A DNA stretch of 26,729 bases from JBLHGU01 sp047615875 (GTDB lineage: Bacteria; Pseudomonadota; Gammaproteobacteria; Arenicellales; CAJQKF01). Positions 8,501 through 14,710 of this stretch are shown here, in pieces (position 1 is the first letter of the stretch; every line of letters starts with the position of its first letter). A program made the translations under genes and the position numbers. The stretch lies in contig JBLHGU010000056.1 of assembly GCA_047615875.1 (NCBI GenBank), positions 1-26,729 of the forward strand, written 5' to 3'. Below the pieces are notes generated by a model. The model was given only the letters and a program-made list of their open reading frames with translations, was not told the DNA's origin and did not search any database.

Positions 8501-11477
8501 TCCCTTCAGCGGCTATCTGTACCGTGATAACGGTTGTGAATTCAGATTGCAGGGTCAGATCTATAACTTTGTTCAGGATGTGGCCGGGGTCAGCGAATTC
8601 TTTCGACCACGCCAGGTCTGGGTGGACAGGGATGCCAACAGTTTACGAATCGACACCTATACGTTGGACACCCTGGAGATCTACGCCCGGCGGATCTCCA
8701 ACCATATTGATGAGGCAGTCGACACCGATGAAAGTGCCGATCGGGTTGACGAAGGCGTGGCAACGGGTACGTCGGTGGGTATTACCGTGTTCGCCGTCGA
8801 CCGCGATATGGGCGACACGGTGAGCTATCGTCTCCTCGACGATGCGGGCGGTCTGTTTGCCATCGACGCCGTGAGCGGCGTGGTCATGGTGGCCGGTACA
8901 CTCGACCGCGAGACGCACAGCGAATTCAGCATCGTCGCGGGCGCTGACAGCAGCGATGGTTCTGGCACCACCAGGTCTTTCGAGATCAGCCTGGATGACG
9001 TCAGCGAATCCGATGTCAGTGAGATTATCGAAACCGGGGACGACGACAATATCGTCGACGAGAACCGTGCGGTGGGCACTGCCGTGGGCATCATTGTTGT
9101 CGCTGACGACGACGATATCGGCGATAGCGTCAGCTTGAGTCTCAGCGACGACGCTGGCGGACGCTTCAAAATCTTCAACGGTGTGGTGACGGCGGCCGAG
9201 CCTCTCGATTATGAGAGTGCGTCGAGCCATACCATAGAGATTACCGCCACCAGCACCGACGGCTCAAGCCGCACCCGCGGCTTCGTCATCGAGGTCCGCG
9301 ACCAGAATGAGTTCAGCGTCGACGAGCTGAGAGATAGCGACGACGGCGACAATATCGTCGACGAGAACAGTGCGGTGGGCACTGCCGTGGGCATCATCGC
9401 CTTCGCCCGCGACGCGGACGGTAGCCACAACACGATCAGTTACAGTCTAAGTAACGATTATGGCTACGGTGCGCATGCTCTGGAAATGTTCGCCATCGAT
9501 CCTGCGAGCGGCGAGATCACTGTGGCCGGCGCTCTCGACCGTGAACAGGTGGGGGATTACATCATCGAAGTCACCGCCGCCAGCGTAGACGGCTCCAGCA
9601 TCCGCGAACAATTCGAACTTTCCGTCGGTGACGTCAACGAATTCGATGTCGGCGAAGTGGTGGACATCGACGACGATCCCAACACGGTAGGCGAGGACGC
9701 CGCTGTAGGGACGCCGGTCGGGGTCACCGTGCAGGCCGAGGATAGCGACATCAGCAACAATTTCGTGGTCTATGCAATCGGCGATATCGATGGCAACGAT
9801 CTTGCAGACGGTCCGTTCACGGTGGATATCGAAAGCGGTGTGATTAGTGTCTCCGACAATAGCCAGCTTGACATTGAATACGAGGCTAACCCCGTAGTCT
9901 ACGTACTGGCAAGGAGCGAGGATGGCTCATCCAGTAATCACGCATTCATCATCAGCCTGATCGACACCAACGAATTCGCGGTAGGTGAGTTGTTCGACAG
10001 CGATGACAGCGCCGATCAACTCGATGAAGATGCCGGTGCGGGCATGCCAGTTGGCATTACACTGTTGGCCACGGATTCCGATGCCAGCGATACGGTGAGC
10101 TATTGGCTGAGCGATGACGCCGACGGCCTGTTCGAGGTTGACGACGCCGGCGTGGTGAGGCTGGTCGGGGTGCTGGACAGGGAGCAATCATCGAGTCAGA
10201 GCATCACAGCGTATGCAACCAGTAGTGACGAGTCATCGAGCGAGACACGGGTGTTCACAATCGAAGTCAACAACGTCAACGAGTTCGAGGTGGATGGCGT
10301 TATCGATGGTGACGAAAGCCCGGACGAGATCGACGAGGACGCCGCCATAGGCACTCCGGTGGGTGTCACTGCCTTCGCCCACGATGAGGACATCGACGAT
10401 ACGGTGAGCTATAACCTGACCGACGATGCTGGCGGCTTGTTCGAAATCGACAGTGTCAGCGGGGTGGTCACGTTGGCTCGTGATGGGCTCGATTTTGAAA
10501 CACTAACGATCCATAGCATCGAATACACCGCGATCAGCAGCGACGGATCTACAAGTCCGTGGACGATGGAATCCTTTATCGCTGTAAGTGATGTCGATGA
10601 GTTCGATGTGGGTCTCGTCTCTGATATCGACGATCGCCCCAACACGGTCGATGAAGACTCTGCAGCAGGTACCGAGACGGGCCTGCAGGCCAGTGCCACC
10701 GATGCTGATGGGTCATACAATGTCGTCTACTACGAGATAGTAGACGATGCTGGCGCCAGCCTATTTGATGGCCCGTTCACGATTGACGGTATCAGTGGAC
10801 GGGTTAGCGTGGGGCTTTACGACCAACTGGACTACGAGATCGACCCGAGTCCCGTGGTCCGGGTCAGAGCGATCAGCGAGGATCGCTCGAGCACTGTACA
10901 GGAGTTTGTCATTGATCTCGTGGATGTCGAGGAGCTGGGAGACGTCCCCACCGATCCACGTACTGAAAAAGACTACAGCAAGGTCCCGGATGCCGACTGG
11001 TACGCATGCGAGGACGCAAGCGAGGACATGGGGTCGCTGAGTTACGATAATGTAGAGGCATTCTACGATTGTCTCGACAACCGCCTGGTGGCGCTGGATG
11101 CGATGGCACCCGATCCTGAGGCATCACCGCCACCCGACCCCGAGGCACCGCCGCCGCCCAACTTGAGCGCCGCCCAGATTGCCAACGGCTGTGAGAAACA
11201 TGGTGTGATCGTGTCCACCCCTAAGGGACGCGAGGCGGAGGTCAGTCTGACCAACACGGGCTCAGCGGATTTGCATATTTTCTGGATTAGTCAAACTGGA
11301 GCCGATGTGAATTTCGACGAGGAGCCGGTACCTATTATGACTCTAGTCGCCGGCGACAACCTGGAACTCAACACCGACCGGGGTTTCGTGTTCTCGGTGC
11401 TTGACGATGCCGGGAAATGCGTGGGAATCATGAAGATATGGGAATCGAGGGAAGATTTTTCTTTCGCTGCGGAGTGA
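2526..11477 (+). CDS. Giant exported multidomain protein: C2-like, G-x-W, VHL-beta-like and cadherin-like modules
   Basis: A protein of 2983 residues. The ATG at 2526 overlaps the previous stop (ATGA) and begins a signal peptide (cleavage probably after AVAMA, residue 31); an in-frame ATG at 2475 lies inside the upstream gene. Rough order: beta-trefoil-like segment 45-210; C2-like strands 212-245 (KITIKSVKAV), a helical lysine-rich insertion 250-555, then the rest of the C2-like fold 556-617 ending GSDDDDLG; G-x-W modules with Trp near 741, 874, 1044, 1254 and 1955; four VHL-beta-like repeats 1398-1889, each led by a QIANGC-type motif and ending in CVAVV or similar; seven cadherin-like repeats 2057-2803 with AxDxD, LDRE and DxNEF motifs; a proline-rich linker; a fifth VHL-like repeat 2882-2972. 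No membrane anchor, LPXTG, autotransporter barrel or RTX block is visible. The gene is GC-rich against AT-rich surroundings. Domain names are from motif reading; function is unknown, perhaps calcium-dependent adhesion. Confidence 0.88.
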   Translation: MTANSRHCVASVLAAMALLFASIGTNAVAMAEVKRYAATDLFADDGIPLVTPFRIRSVAAGKYLQQSDRGVVLAPLIENDDSFNWVLDGKAIASLANGLYLFQPTGTSYVWLRGSMGTKFSKWDISIAACRSREVDPDCSTQPIANTVTAEEILSYPRDRIYMLHYDATAKAGRDDTLAGGRDGSVLLKERFTSDWSHEESFHWQFEPAPKRDLVKITIKSVKAVQTSTGTDGATDALFKAIEVTAEWGPTILSSPVGLGLKKGMASLVAKVTKTGAKAGVRRAASKSLKQVVKELSGKIGTHLVNAPKLAKRAVQDKILNYSLKTSEFLVKGQDKLRKIARASADLRHSKGLGEAISKLKRFADSSGQVASSATAMEKLEEAFEMAKDVRKNVKKVEGYYDKGNSAFGEIERAGNVVVAAAADLFVSWQRPSVSAQDLDWLNAALRTTAVVEILESDAYHEDAVNCTRYKYNSTAGYSIDRNSWRINVPARDVMTPQRLSEFSARANALSEALEAAGASDASEEVGQIVLDTVLMSPGWLENLLSPLIEDTDDALELRLHSVSVWPNGGNDHREISKGEEKDVNVEFIFDRQKGVNLMFIEYDYGSDDDDLGHLTFATSDLRYHEYYQSAFIRSKSEGSLYAVNFAIDRITPGWTRQQLQNFEYGRACERKKKFDRHAAHVLAKMEQAERITAAVERVRVKIDAEFGTVGLAAYDASMHWSRTLDATCTSEIDRADVVGDWRVGVFDDAALLDRDTTWAYSFLENGTFVTPNGWGNWRLGPRLKTGQLLDIAVIKDGSSPWRRVRSDIDVYIEGAYHIYDVKPEEGPVGLVTGNTITWRRHQQSPSGGKWWYDVAKWTRRVEPATSADVSGIWFGPDGKIFRIKRNQEQITIHQVEQMTACGIYLTAYNSPHYLDLQGLELIGGGMSFAHVRADTSGLYMFRYADDAPPWGGALQKHVNAFSAESGNYRDPRERIVDAYRGVNYRVTIGDRFIDSEYDVHPLHVRAEGGGPGQWLQKIQPDIENSGESPESVDLASTELIGSWTGGSYADPYWGHHWIFSSDHIVVGGPGRTLQGDPVVGSWRYLGDRRFAVKTDSKDSGSAEYTLYLGLAAPPKVSPATRLHATLRDKTHDGRGSRYGHSATKSSSSLLYASLPPEIQYALELARQLHGRAVPEDERKANPVSLTELREQRELEREAARVAELEQLAKTLTPAPLELRVANRNQQVVVLGNLLYNGVCAITDMRNDENLVGEWRVGIYDRQGHRLELPAGDRKWIFDAGGSLSGNIESAPWTASWKAVPVEYTGPTSRHTGFNYCSARIEFDATTARYYEIARDAEIRMVFHENGDKEFFITGVDEVPSTEFAYSAKATERLLIWGIQESDKSVYSYHYDQLVLTPAQIANRCSSGIGGGTGSIGGQAIDVQISSWISGDVDVYKVDFDGSEASLLGTVRHGQTGSFPGIRGDEFALLVKVLPTRDIYPLGYFDASDLYRKLGQDNRCIGVVTTDQSVAESRVEHEFGSGSAVSTVNFEQMLSEAQIANGCSGHPRISSGNLGEPGQVRNFTNTGQLPISVYKVEVTGVGGGTSGAYVDPNPVLELAPGQSAQLEDSEHRKYTVLDSEEKCVAVVEIDDQRPYGHLVGDGSTPIEDPTVLLPEQVLNGCMELGMVRSELSTRIPTAVTGRIVNTGQRRLQVYWIGYDGEYDLARPSLAIEPGEAATLFDYMGAYYTVLAENGRDPADQRCVAVFEMRYGDNINDRQLTGDPALYRFADVEEPAVYGYAERHVVQPAGVYPPPDLNSFQLSGGCDRYGLVASRPSWQRQSVKLWNAGQTDLNVHWVSFYGADMNGEEQRLLAPRAALKAGKVLEFEGAAGDFYSVVDRDGACVAVVDLSNNEKHFYELRDSASADEFDRNNAALKQQEVAMLEKLGGLNEAVENSICKVGAEHLDIYGLMKGSWELEFYEFDDNQDPLYESSSFIWRFDEHGAVTGSTPNGPFSGYLYRDNGCEFRLQGQIYNFVQDVAGVSEFFRPRQVWVDRDANSLRIDTYTLDTLEIYARRISNHIDEAVDTDESADRVDEGVATGTSVGITVFAVDRDMGDTVSYRLLDDAGGLFAIDAVSGVVMVAGTLDRETHSEFSIVAGADSSDGSGTTRSFEISLDDVSESDVSEIIETGDDDNIVDENRAVGTAVGIIVVADDDDIGDSVSLSLSDDAGGRFKIFNGVVTAAEPLDYESASSHTIEITATSTDGSSRTRGFVIEVRDQNEFSVDELRDSDDGDNIVDENSAVGTAVGIIAFARDADGSHNTISYSLSNDYGYGAHALEMFAIDPASGEITVAGALDREQVGDYIIEVTAASVDGSSIREQFELSVGDVNEFDVGEVVDIDDDPNTVGEDAAVGTPVGVTVQAEDSDISNNFVVYAIGDIDGNDLADGPFTVDIESGVISVSDNSQLDIEYEANPVVYVLARSEDGSSSNHAFIISLIDTNEFAVGELFDSDDSADQLDEDAGAGMPVGITLLATDSDASDTVSYWLSDDADGLFEVDDAGVVRLVGVLDREQSSSQSITAYATSSDESSSETRVFTIEVNNVNEFEVDGVIDGDESPDEIDEDAAIGTPVGVTAFAHDEDIDDTVSYNLTDDAGGLFEIDSVSGVVTLARDGLDFETLTIHSIEYTAISSDGSTSPWTMESFIAVSDVDEFDVGLVSDIDDRPNTVDEDSAAGTETGLQASATDADGSYNVVYYEIVDDAGASLFDGPFTIDGISGRVSVGLYDQLDYEIDPSPVVRVRAISEDRSSTVQEFVIDLVDVEELGDVPTDPRTEKDYSKVPDADWYACEDASEDMGSLSYDNVEAFYDCLDNRLVALDAMAPDPEASPPPDPEAPPPPNLSAAQIANGCEKHGVIVSTPKGREAEVSLTNTGSADLHIFWISQTGADVNFDEEPVPIMTLVAGDNLELNTDRGFVFSVLDDAGKCVGIMKIWESREDFSFAAE
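6721..8192 (+). repeat. Four VHL-beta-like repeats inside the giant gene
   Basis: Each unit starts with a leader motif (AQIANRC, AQIANGC, EQVLNGC, FQLSGGC at about 6721, 7137, 7486 and 7912). It continues with N-x-G followed by a strand such as LQVYWIGYDG, then a basic or proline-glycine turn, a YxVLD-like strand, and closes with CVAVVE or a variant. This order of strands resembles the von Hippel-Lindau beta domain found in bacterial exported proteins. The first unit is the most divergent. A fifth unit sits at 11172-11440, separated from these by the cadherin block. Confidence 0.65.
8697..10935 (+). repeat. Seven tandem cadherin-like repeats inside the giant gene
   Basis: Seven units of about 100-110 residues are visible. 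Typical marks are VDExxxxGTxVG, AxDxD, VSYxLxDDAGGLF, ID-x-SG-x-V, LDRE or LDYE, SxDGSS, and a closing D(V/Q/T)NEF that links to the next unit. These correspond to the calcium-binding positions of the cadherin fold (AxDxD, LDRE and the DxND-like linker). Units 4 and 7 are longer, with an extra DGPFT segment before SG-x-(I/V), and resemble each other more than their neighbours. Confidence 0.85.
11172..11440 (+). repeat. Fifth VHL-beta-like repeat at the C-terminus of the giant gene
   Basis: Leader AQIANGC, then NTGSADLHIFWISQTG, a FSVLDDAGKCVGIMKI-type close, and only about a dozen residues to the stop. It follows a proline-rich linker of PDPEA and PPPP type. Its separation from the four other units by the cadherin block suggests the modules were shuffled. 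Confidence 0.65.
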
Positions 11478-11632
11478 AAACCCTGTATCGGCGTTGCCGG
11501 TATGTCCAGGAGCCAATGATCTGCCTGGTCGAGTAATCTAGCCTGTCAGTCCAACAGACGCTGTTCCGGTTGGCTATTCGAAAATCCAGGTTCTATGGTT
11601 CTATGGTTGACTGAAGCGCTATTAAGCGGGCG
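11478..11632. other. Short spacer after the giant gene
   Basis: No gene and no hairpin with a T-run was recognised directly after the giant gene. A short direct repeat, GGTTCTATGGTTCTATGGTT, lies near 11590-11609. Confidence 0.5.
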
Positions 11633-11773
11633 GTTTGGTATTATATGTCTACAGTGCTGGATGATTACTCCCGGTTCATCGTTACCAGGCGTTTGTTTGC
11701 CACGCTGAACGCCAAGGTTTTTCTGACACTGAACGACACTCTAAGGCTCACCGGTCCGGATCAGGCCAAGTGA
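11633..11773 (+). pseudogene. IS3-family transposase fragment (integrase core)
   Basis: The translated scrap contains WYYMSTVLDDYSRFIV followed by TRRLFATL and ends at a stop after GPDQAK. This matches the middle of the rve integrase core of IS3-family OrfB proteins, including the second catalytic aspartate in VLDDYSR. Only some 46 codons remain, without the N-terminus, the DDE glutamate or the ends of the element. It lies just after the giant gene, so an IS once landed there or a deletion brought the two together. Confidence 0.8.
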
Positions 11774-11939
11774 GCAACATTGTCGAAATTTACAGGCAAT
11801 TACTATTCGTCCGATGCCAACAAAGTTAGCGTTTTAATTCGAATCACTTACATTGATAGTTAATTAGTAAAAACTCCAGCAAGTCCAGACTTGCGTAAGT
11901 CCGCTTACATCGATTAATCTCATATTGAATCGCGGGTTT

Positions 11940-12191
11940 TCAATTGAGTGTGGCATGCGCCCAGATGCCCTGGTGTTTTGCATGAGTCACTCGTATTTTC
12001 TTTTTTCCAACGACTAAATCGAATGTGTAGACATCGGTATCTGAAACTTCGTTCAGACTGCATGACCCCTCGTAAAAAATCTCTTTATCTGCCCCAAACT
12101 CTTTAAGCCTGGTGTATTCGCATTTGCTCTCTGCTAGAACTGGCAGTGAGAACAAAATGGAAAGCGTGAACATGATGGGCCTCATTAGCAT
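11940..12191 (-). CDS. Small exported protein of unknown function
   Basis: This 83-residue protein opens with a convincing signal peptide (MLMRPIMFTLSILF, cleavage probably after LAES or VLA). The mature part of about 63 residues has two cysteines (KCEYTRL and GSCSLNE) that could form one disulfide, and a basic KKKIRVTHAKH stretch. The start at 12191 has GGGGA eight bases upstream. I recognise no family. It stands alone between IS remnants and is one of the few reading frames in this stretch that still looks intact, so it may be a cargo gene or the tail of an older locus. Expression is not shown by the sequence. Confidence 0.6.
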   Translation of the reverse strand: MLMRPIMFTLSILFSLPVLAESKCEYTRLKEFGADKEIFYEGSCSLNEVSDTDVYTFDLVVGKKKIRVTHAKHQGIWAHATLN

Positions 12192-12312
12192 TAAATATTC
12201 CCCGTTGAATATGGTCTCATCATTGTTAAATTGATGACCTTTGTTTGCTAGTGTATGGCAATACTTTCATCACCGATAGGCTTTAATGTAAGCGCCGAGT
12301 AATCACTTAGCT

Positions 12313-12960
12313 TTACCCACAAACATCACTAAAGTCGTCCATCACATCCATCAGTCTTTGCCAACCGCGTCACAAACTTATCATGCCCGGAAGTGGGTCG
12401 GATGCGCGCCCAATGTATTCCCAAGCTTCGCTACCCAAATAAATACGTCGTTCACTGTTGGCGGGGAATTAGCAAAATTTTCACCTAATTTGATTTTCGA
12501 TACAATATTTTTCACTCGTTTTTAGATAATACCAATAGGTAGCTCTCTTCTTTTGTTGTTTTCATGCATTCGTAAAAACCAAAACAGTCCCCACGCAATA
12601 ATGCTCTTCAGCACAATATACTTATTCAAGCTCTCAGCGTGACATAGTTGAGCGTCCTCGGCACCGCATCCTGATTTGAGTATTTTATAGAATAACTCAA
12701 TATTCCAACGTATTGAATGTCAACGAGCTTTTTCTATAGCTTGATCTGTACTTTGAATAGCCAAGTTAGTGAATAATATGTTGAGAATGGCATTTTGATT
12801 TCCAGGGGCACTTTCTATCGCATTCTTGCCAATCAAAAGTGCCATGGGTGATTCACGGCGATAGGTTTTGTTAATGGGTCGATTTCTGGCGGCTCGAATC
12901 AATGCATTTTCTTTCATCTGTACCGCATCACGAAAAGATTTAAACTAAGGATTGTCTGAT
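12313..12960 (-). pseudogene. Tn5-like IS4-family transposase, decayed C-terminal half
   Basis: Broken frames on the minus strand give MKENALIRAARNR, ILNILFTNLAIQ, then IRWNIELFYKILKSGCGAED and LKSIIAWGLFWFLR. After a stop and a frame change they give DVFIWVAKLG, EYIGRASDPLPGM, then RGWQRLMDVMD. This is the C-terminal part of Tn5/IS50-type transposases: end of the DDE domain, catalytic Glu in WNIE, and the dimerisation tail. The YREK signature keeps R, E and K, but its Tyr is His. Two in-frame TGA codons stand where the family has Trp (before HSIRW and before RGWQR). Other stops and a one-base shift near LGEYIG confirm a dead gene. The N-terminal half is gone. Confidence 0.85.
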
Positions 12961-13022
12961 TAATTAAAATTTTTCATGATTTTGAGTTGTAGATATCTTA
13001 GTTTTCCTATTTGCATTCAAAA

Positions 13023-13305
13023 AACGATCTCGCTAAATGGTTTTTCGACATTTCCCAATTGATTAACGCACACTACATAAACACCCAGATTGCATTCTTA
13101 TCCAATCCTCGATACCTGACTTTCGTAAATGCATAACATACGTTCAATGTCTATAGGCCGGCGGCGACTGCTTTTCGGCGTCGGCTAGTGAGGCTTAATC
13201 ACCTTGCTCAACTCATTCCAGGGAATGACATCATTCATCTGGGCAAGAAACTTCTCTTTCTGTGTCGGCTTTTTGTGCTTCGCAAAGGTGACTTCGGCTA
13301 ATGTG
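13023..13305 (-). mobile_element. IS5-family remnant with the same internal deletion, copy 2
   Basis: On the minus strand the remnant reads TLAEVTFAKHKKPTQKEKF, LAQMNDVIPWNELSKVIKP, then in another frame RRPIDIERMLCIY. At the same ATTTAC join as copy 1 it changes to FTKVRYRGLDKNAIWVFM, stop, CALINWEMSKNHLARSF. The middle of the transposase with the catalytic residues is absent. Over the first 110 bases I see roughly one mismatch in nine against copy 1. Both copies face the same way and bracket the giant-gene segment. Transposase-like sequence stops near 13305, so an 89-codon frame extending to 13454 is a chance read-through and not a gene. Confidence 0.83.
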
Positions 13306-13895
13306 GTTTGGCAATTGCATGCGAGGTTAGAGTGCGAACTGGATGAGGCTATATCAAAAGGTAATAACTTAAAATACACATCAATTATTTCGCTAACCGA
13401 ATACTGGCAATGAAATTTGAATGGCAGCCTTGAGGGAATTGAAAGGAGCACCAAAAATTAGCGACTTACCGTAGAGGGCAAACTACGGGCATAGCCGACA
13501 GATTAAACCTGACTCCCCGGTTTTGATCGAAGGTTTCGTTTGCTCTTTGCCTCTTGTATACTCAAAGCCGACAGTCAGTAAGTCAAGAAGCACAAAATCT
13601 GACGATTACAAAACTCTTGCTTTTTGCAATAATCGCTTTCTACGGGAATGGAATCTCAACTTATCGACACAATCTTTTATATAGGTAGCTAGTTGGGTGC
13701 AGAGATCAAACAACTAACAGGAATAAAATACTCATCCAAATTAAGAATCGAAACCTACCCTCCTATACCGTGGATACAGACACTTATAAACGTTATTGAA
13801 GCAACCAAAGGTGAGTTCGTAGTCTAGATGCAATTGGCAACTCCTAAACCGTTAATCGCTTGAGTTAATTTTCAAGCAAGCCATATTTGCGTAGG
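13306..13895. other. Gene-poor stretch between the IS5 remnant and the stress protein
   Basis: About 590 AT-rich bases with no gene I can support. A plus-strand frame near 13690-13830 reads AEIKQLTGIKYSSKLRIET and TLINVIEATKGEF, which looks like real protein rather than noise, but it has no start and I do not recognise the family. It is probably a leftover of a deleted gene. Confidence 0.5.
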
Positions 13896-14342
13896 TCACC
13901 CTACTGACAAACAAGCACACTTTGCCATATGATTTATCTTTTGAGTCGTGCTCCCCAGAACGAGAGAACCAACGTTACCTAGGCCACGGCGCCCAGTCAC
14001 AATCAAGTCGGCTCTACAATTATCCGCACAAGCCATAATGCAATCCACAGTGTCTCCACGCTCCGTGTAAGTTTTGGTTATTTCCTGATCATATTCTCTT
14101 GCTATGGCTCTGGCAGTGTCCATAATTTCCTCGCAGGCTTTTTCAACATCTTCGGAAGAAGGCATAGTCGTTGCAGCGTGATAGCCCGTGACAGCACCCA
14201 AAGCAAACGCGACCGTTTGGGGATGCGGTGTGTGTACCAGATGGATTTCCGAATCGTATTTTTGAGCAATATCGCAGGCATGACGAAGTGCAACAGTAGA
14301 TGGCTCTGATCCATCGATACCAACAACAATATTTTTAAACAT
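13896..14342 (-). CDS. Universal stress protein (UspA family)
   Basis: A single-domain protein of 148 residues. It opens with KNIVVGIDGSEPS, the usual first strand and nucleotide loop with Asp10. Near the end it has the complete ATP-binding signature G-x2-G-x9-G-S (G117, G120, G130, S131), so it belongs to the ATP-binding branch. Family members act in the cytoplasm as dimers in survival of starvation, oxygen limitation and redox stress. I chose the ATG at 14342 (GGGG nine bases upstream); a TTG two codons earlier is too close to that site. A perfect FNR/ANR box upstream suggests induction at low oxygen, as known for several Usp genes of Pseudomonas. It looks intact although surrounded by debris. 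Confidence 0.93.
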   Translation of the reverse strand: MFKNIVVGIDGSEPSTVALRHACDIAQKYDSEIHLVHTPHPQTVAFALGAVTGYHAATTMPSSEDVEKACEEIMDTARAIAREYDQEITKTYTERGDTVDCIMACADNCRADLIVTGRRGLGNVGSLVLGSTTQKINHMAKCACLSVG

Positions 14343-14376
14343 AATCAAATACCCCTACATTATTCTAAGCACTTTC

Positions 14377-14417
14377 ATTTTATCAAGCAGGCTAAAATAC
14401 TTCTTGATTTGGATCAA
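14377..14417 (-). promoter_or_regulatory. FNR/ANR-type promoter for the universal stress gene
   Basis: TTGATTTGGATCAA at 14404-14417 is a perfect match to the FNR/ANR consensus TTGAT-N4-ATCAA. On the minus strand a TAAAAT -10 element lies at 14382-14377, which places the expected transcription start near 14370. The box centre is then about 41 bases upstream of that start, the standard class II activator position. Seen in sequence: box, -10 and spacing. Inferred: oxygen-responsive activation. Confidence 0.8.
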
Positions 14418-14710
14418 GTTAGTTCTATATCGCAGTTCTCTGAGAGAGACATCGGGCAGATTACTGCTTTAGGCTATGTTGATATATCACGCGTGACAAA
14501 ATCAAAAGATTTAGCGACGATGAGGCAGAAAAAATGCAATCAATCACTTCAGACTTACGAAACTCGAGTACAAAAGGGCTGTCAACTTATGGGGCATAAC
14601 GTGTAGATTTTTGCATGTAATTCAGTGTTTCGTTTGACATCTGCTTTTTATGTATACATTGCTGCCTTTCAGCAATTTTTGAAACCTGGCCGTTAAAACT
14701 TAGCCAACTT

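Noticed and set aside
12313..12960. TGA read as tryptophan (recoding) in the Tn5-like transposase
   Set aside because: Real genes in the window (pentapeptide, giant, rpmG) end in TGA, and this relic also has other stops and a frameshift, so ordinary decay explains it.
13185..13454. Minus-strand frame of 89 codons as an independent gene
   Set aside because: Its last 40 codons are the N-terminus of the dead IS5 transposase and the first part has no family resemblance; it is a chance read-through.
14409..14606. Plus-strand frame of 65 codons divergent from the stress gene
   Set aside because: No ribosome site, it starts inside the FNR box, and there is no recognisable family.
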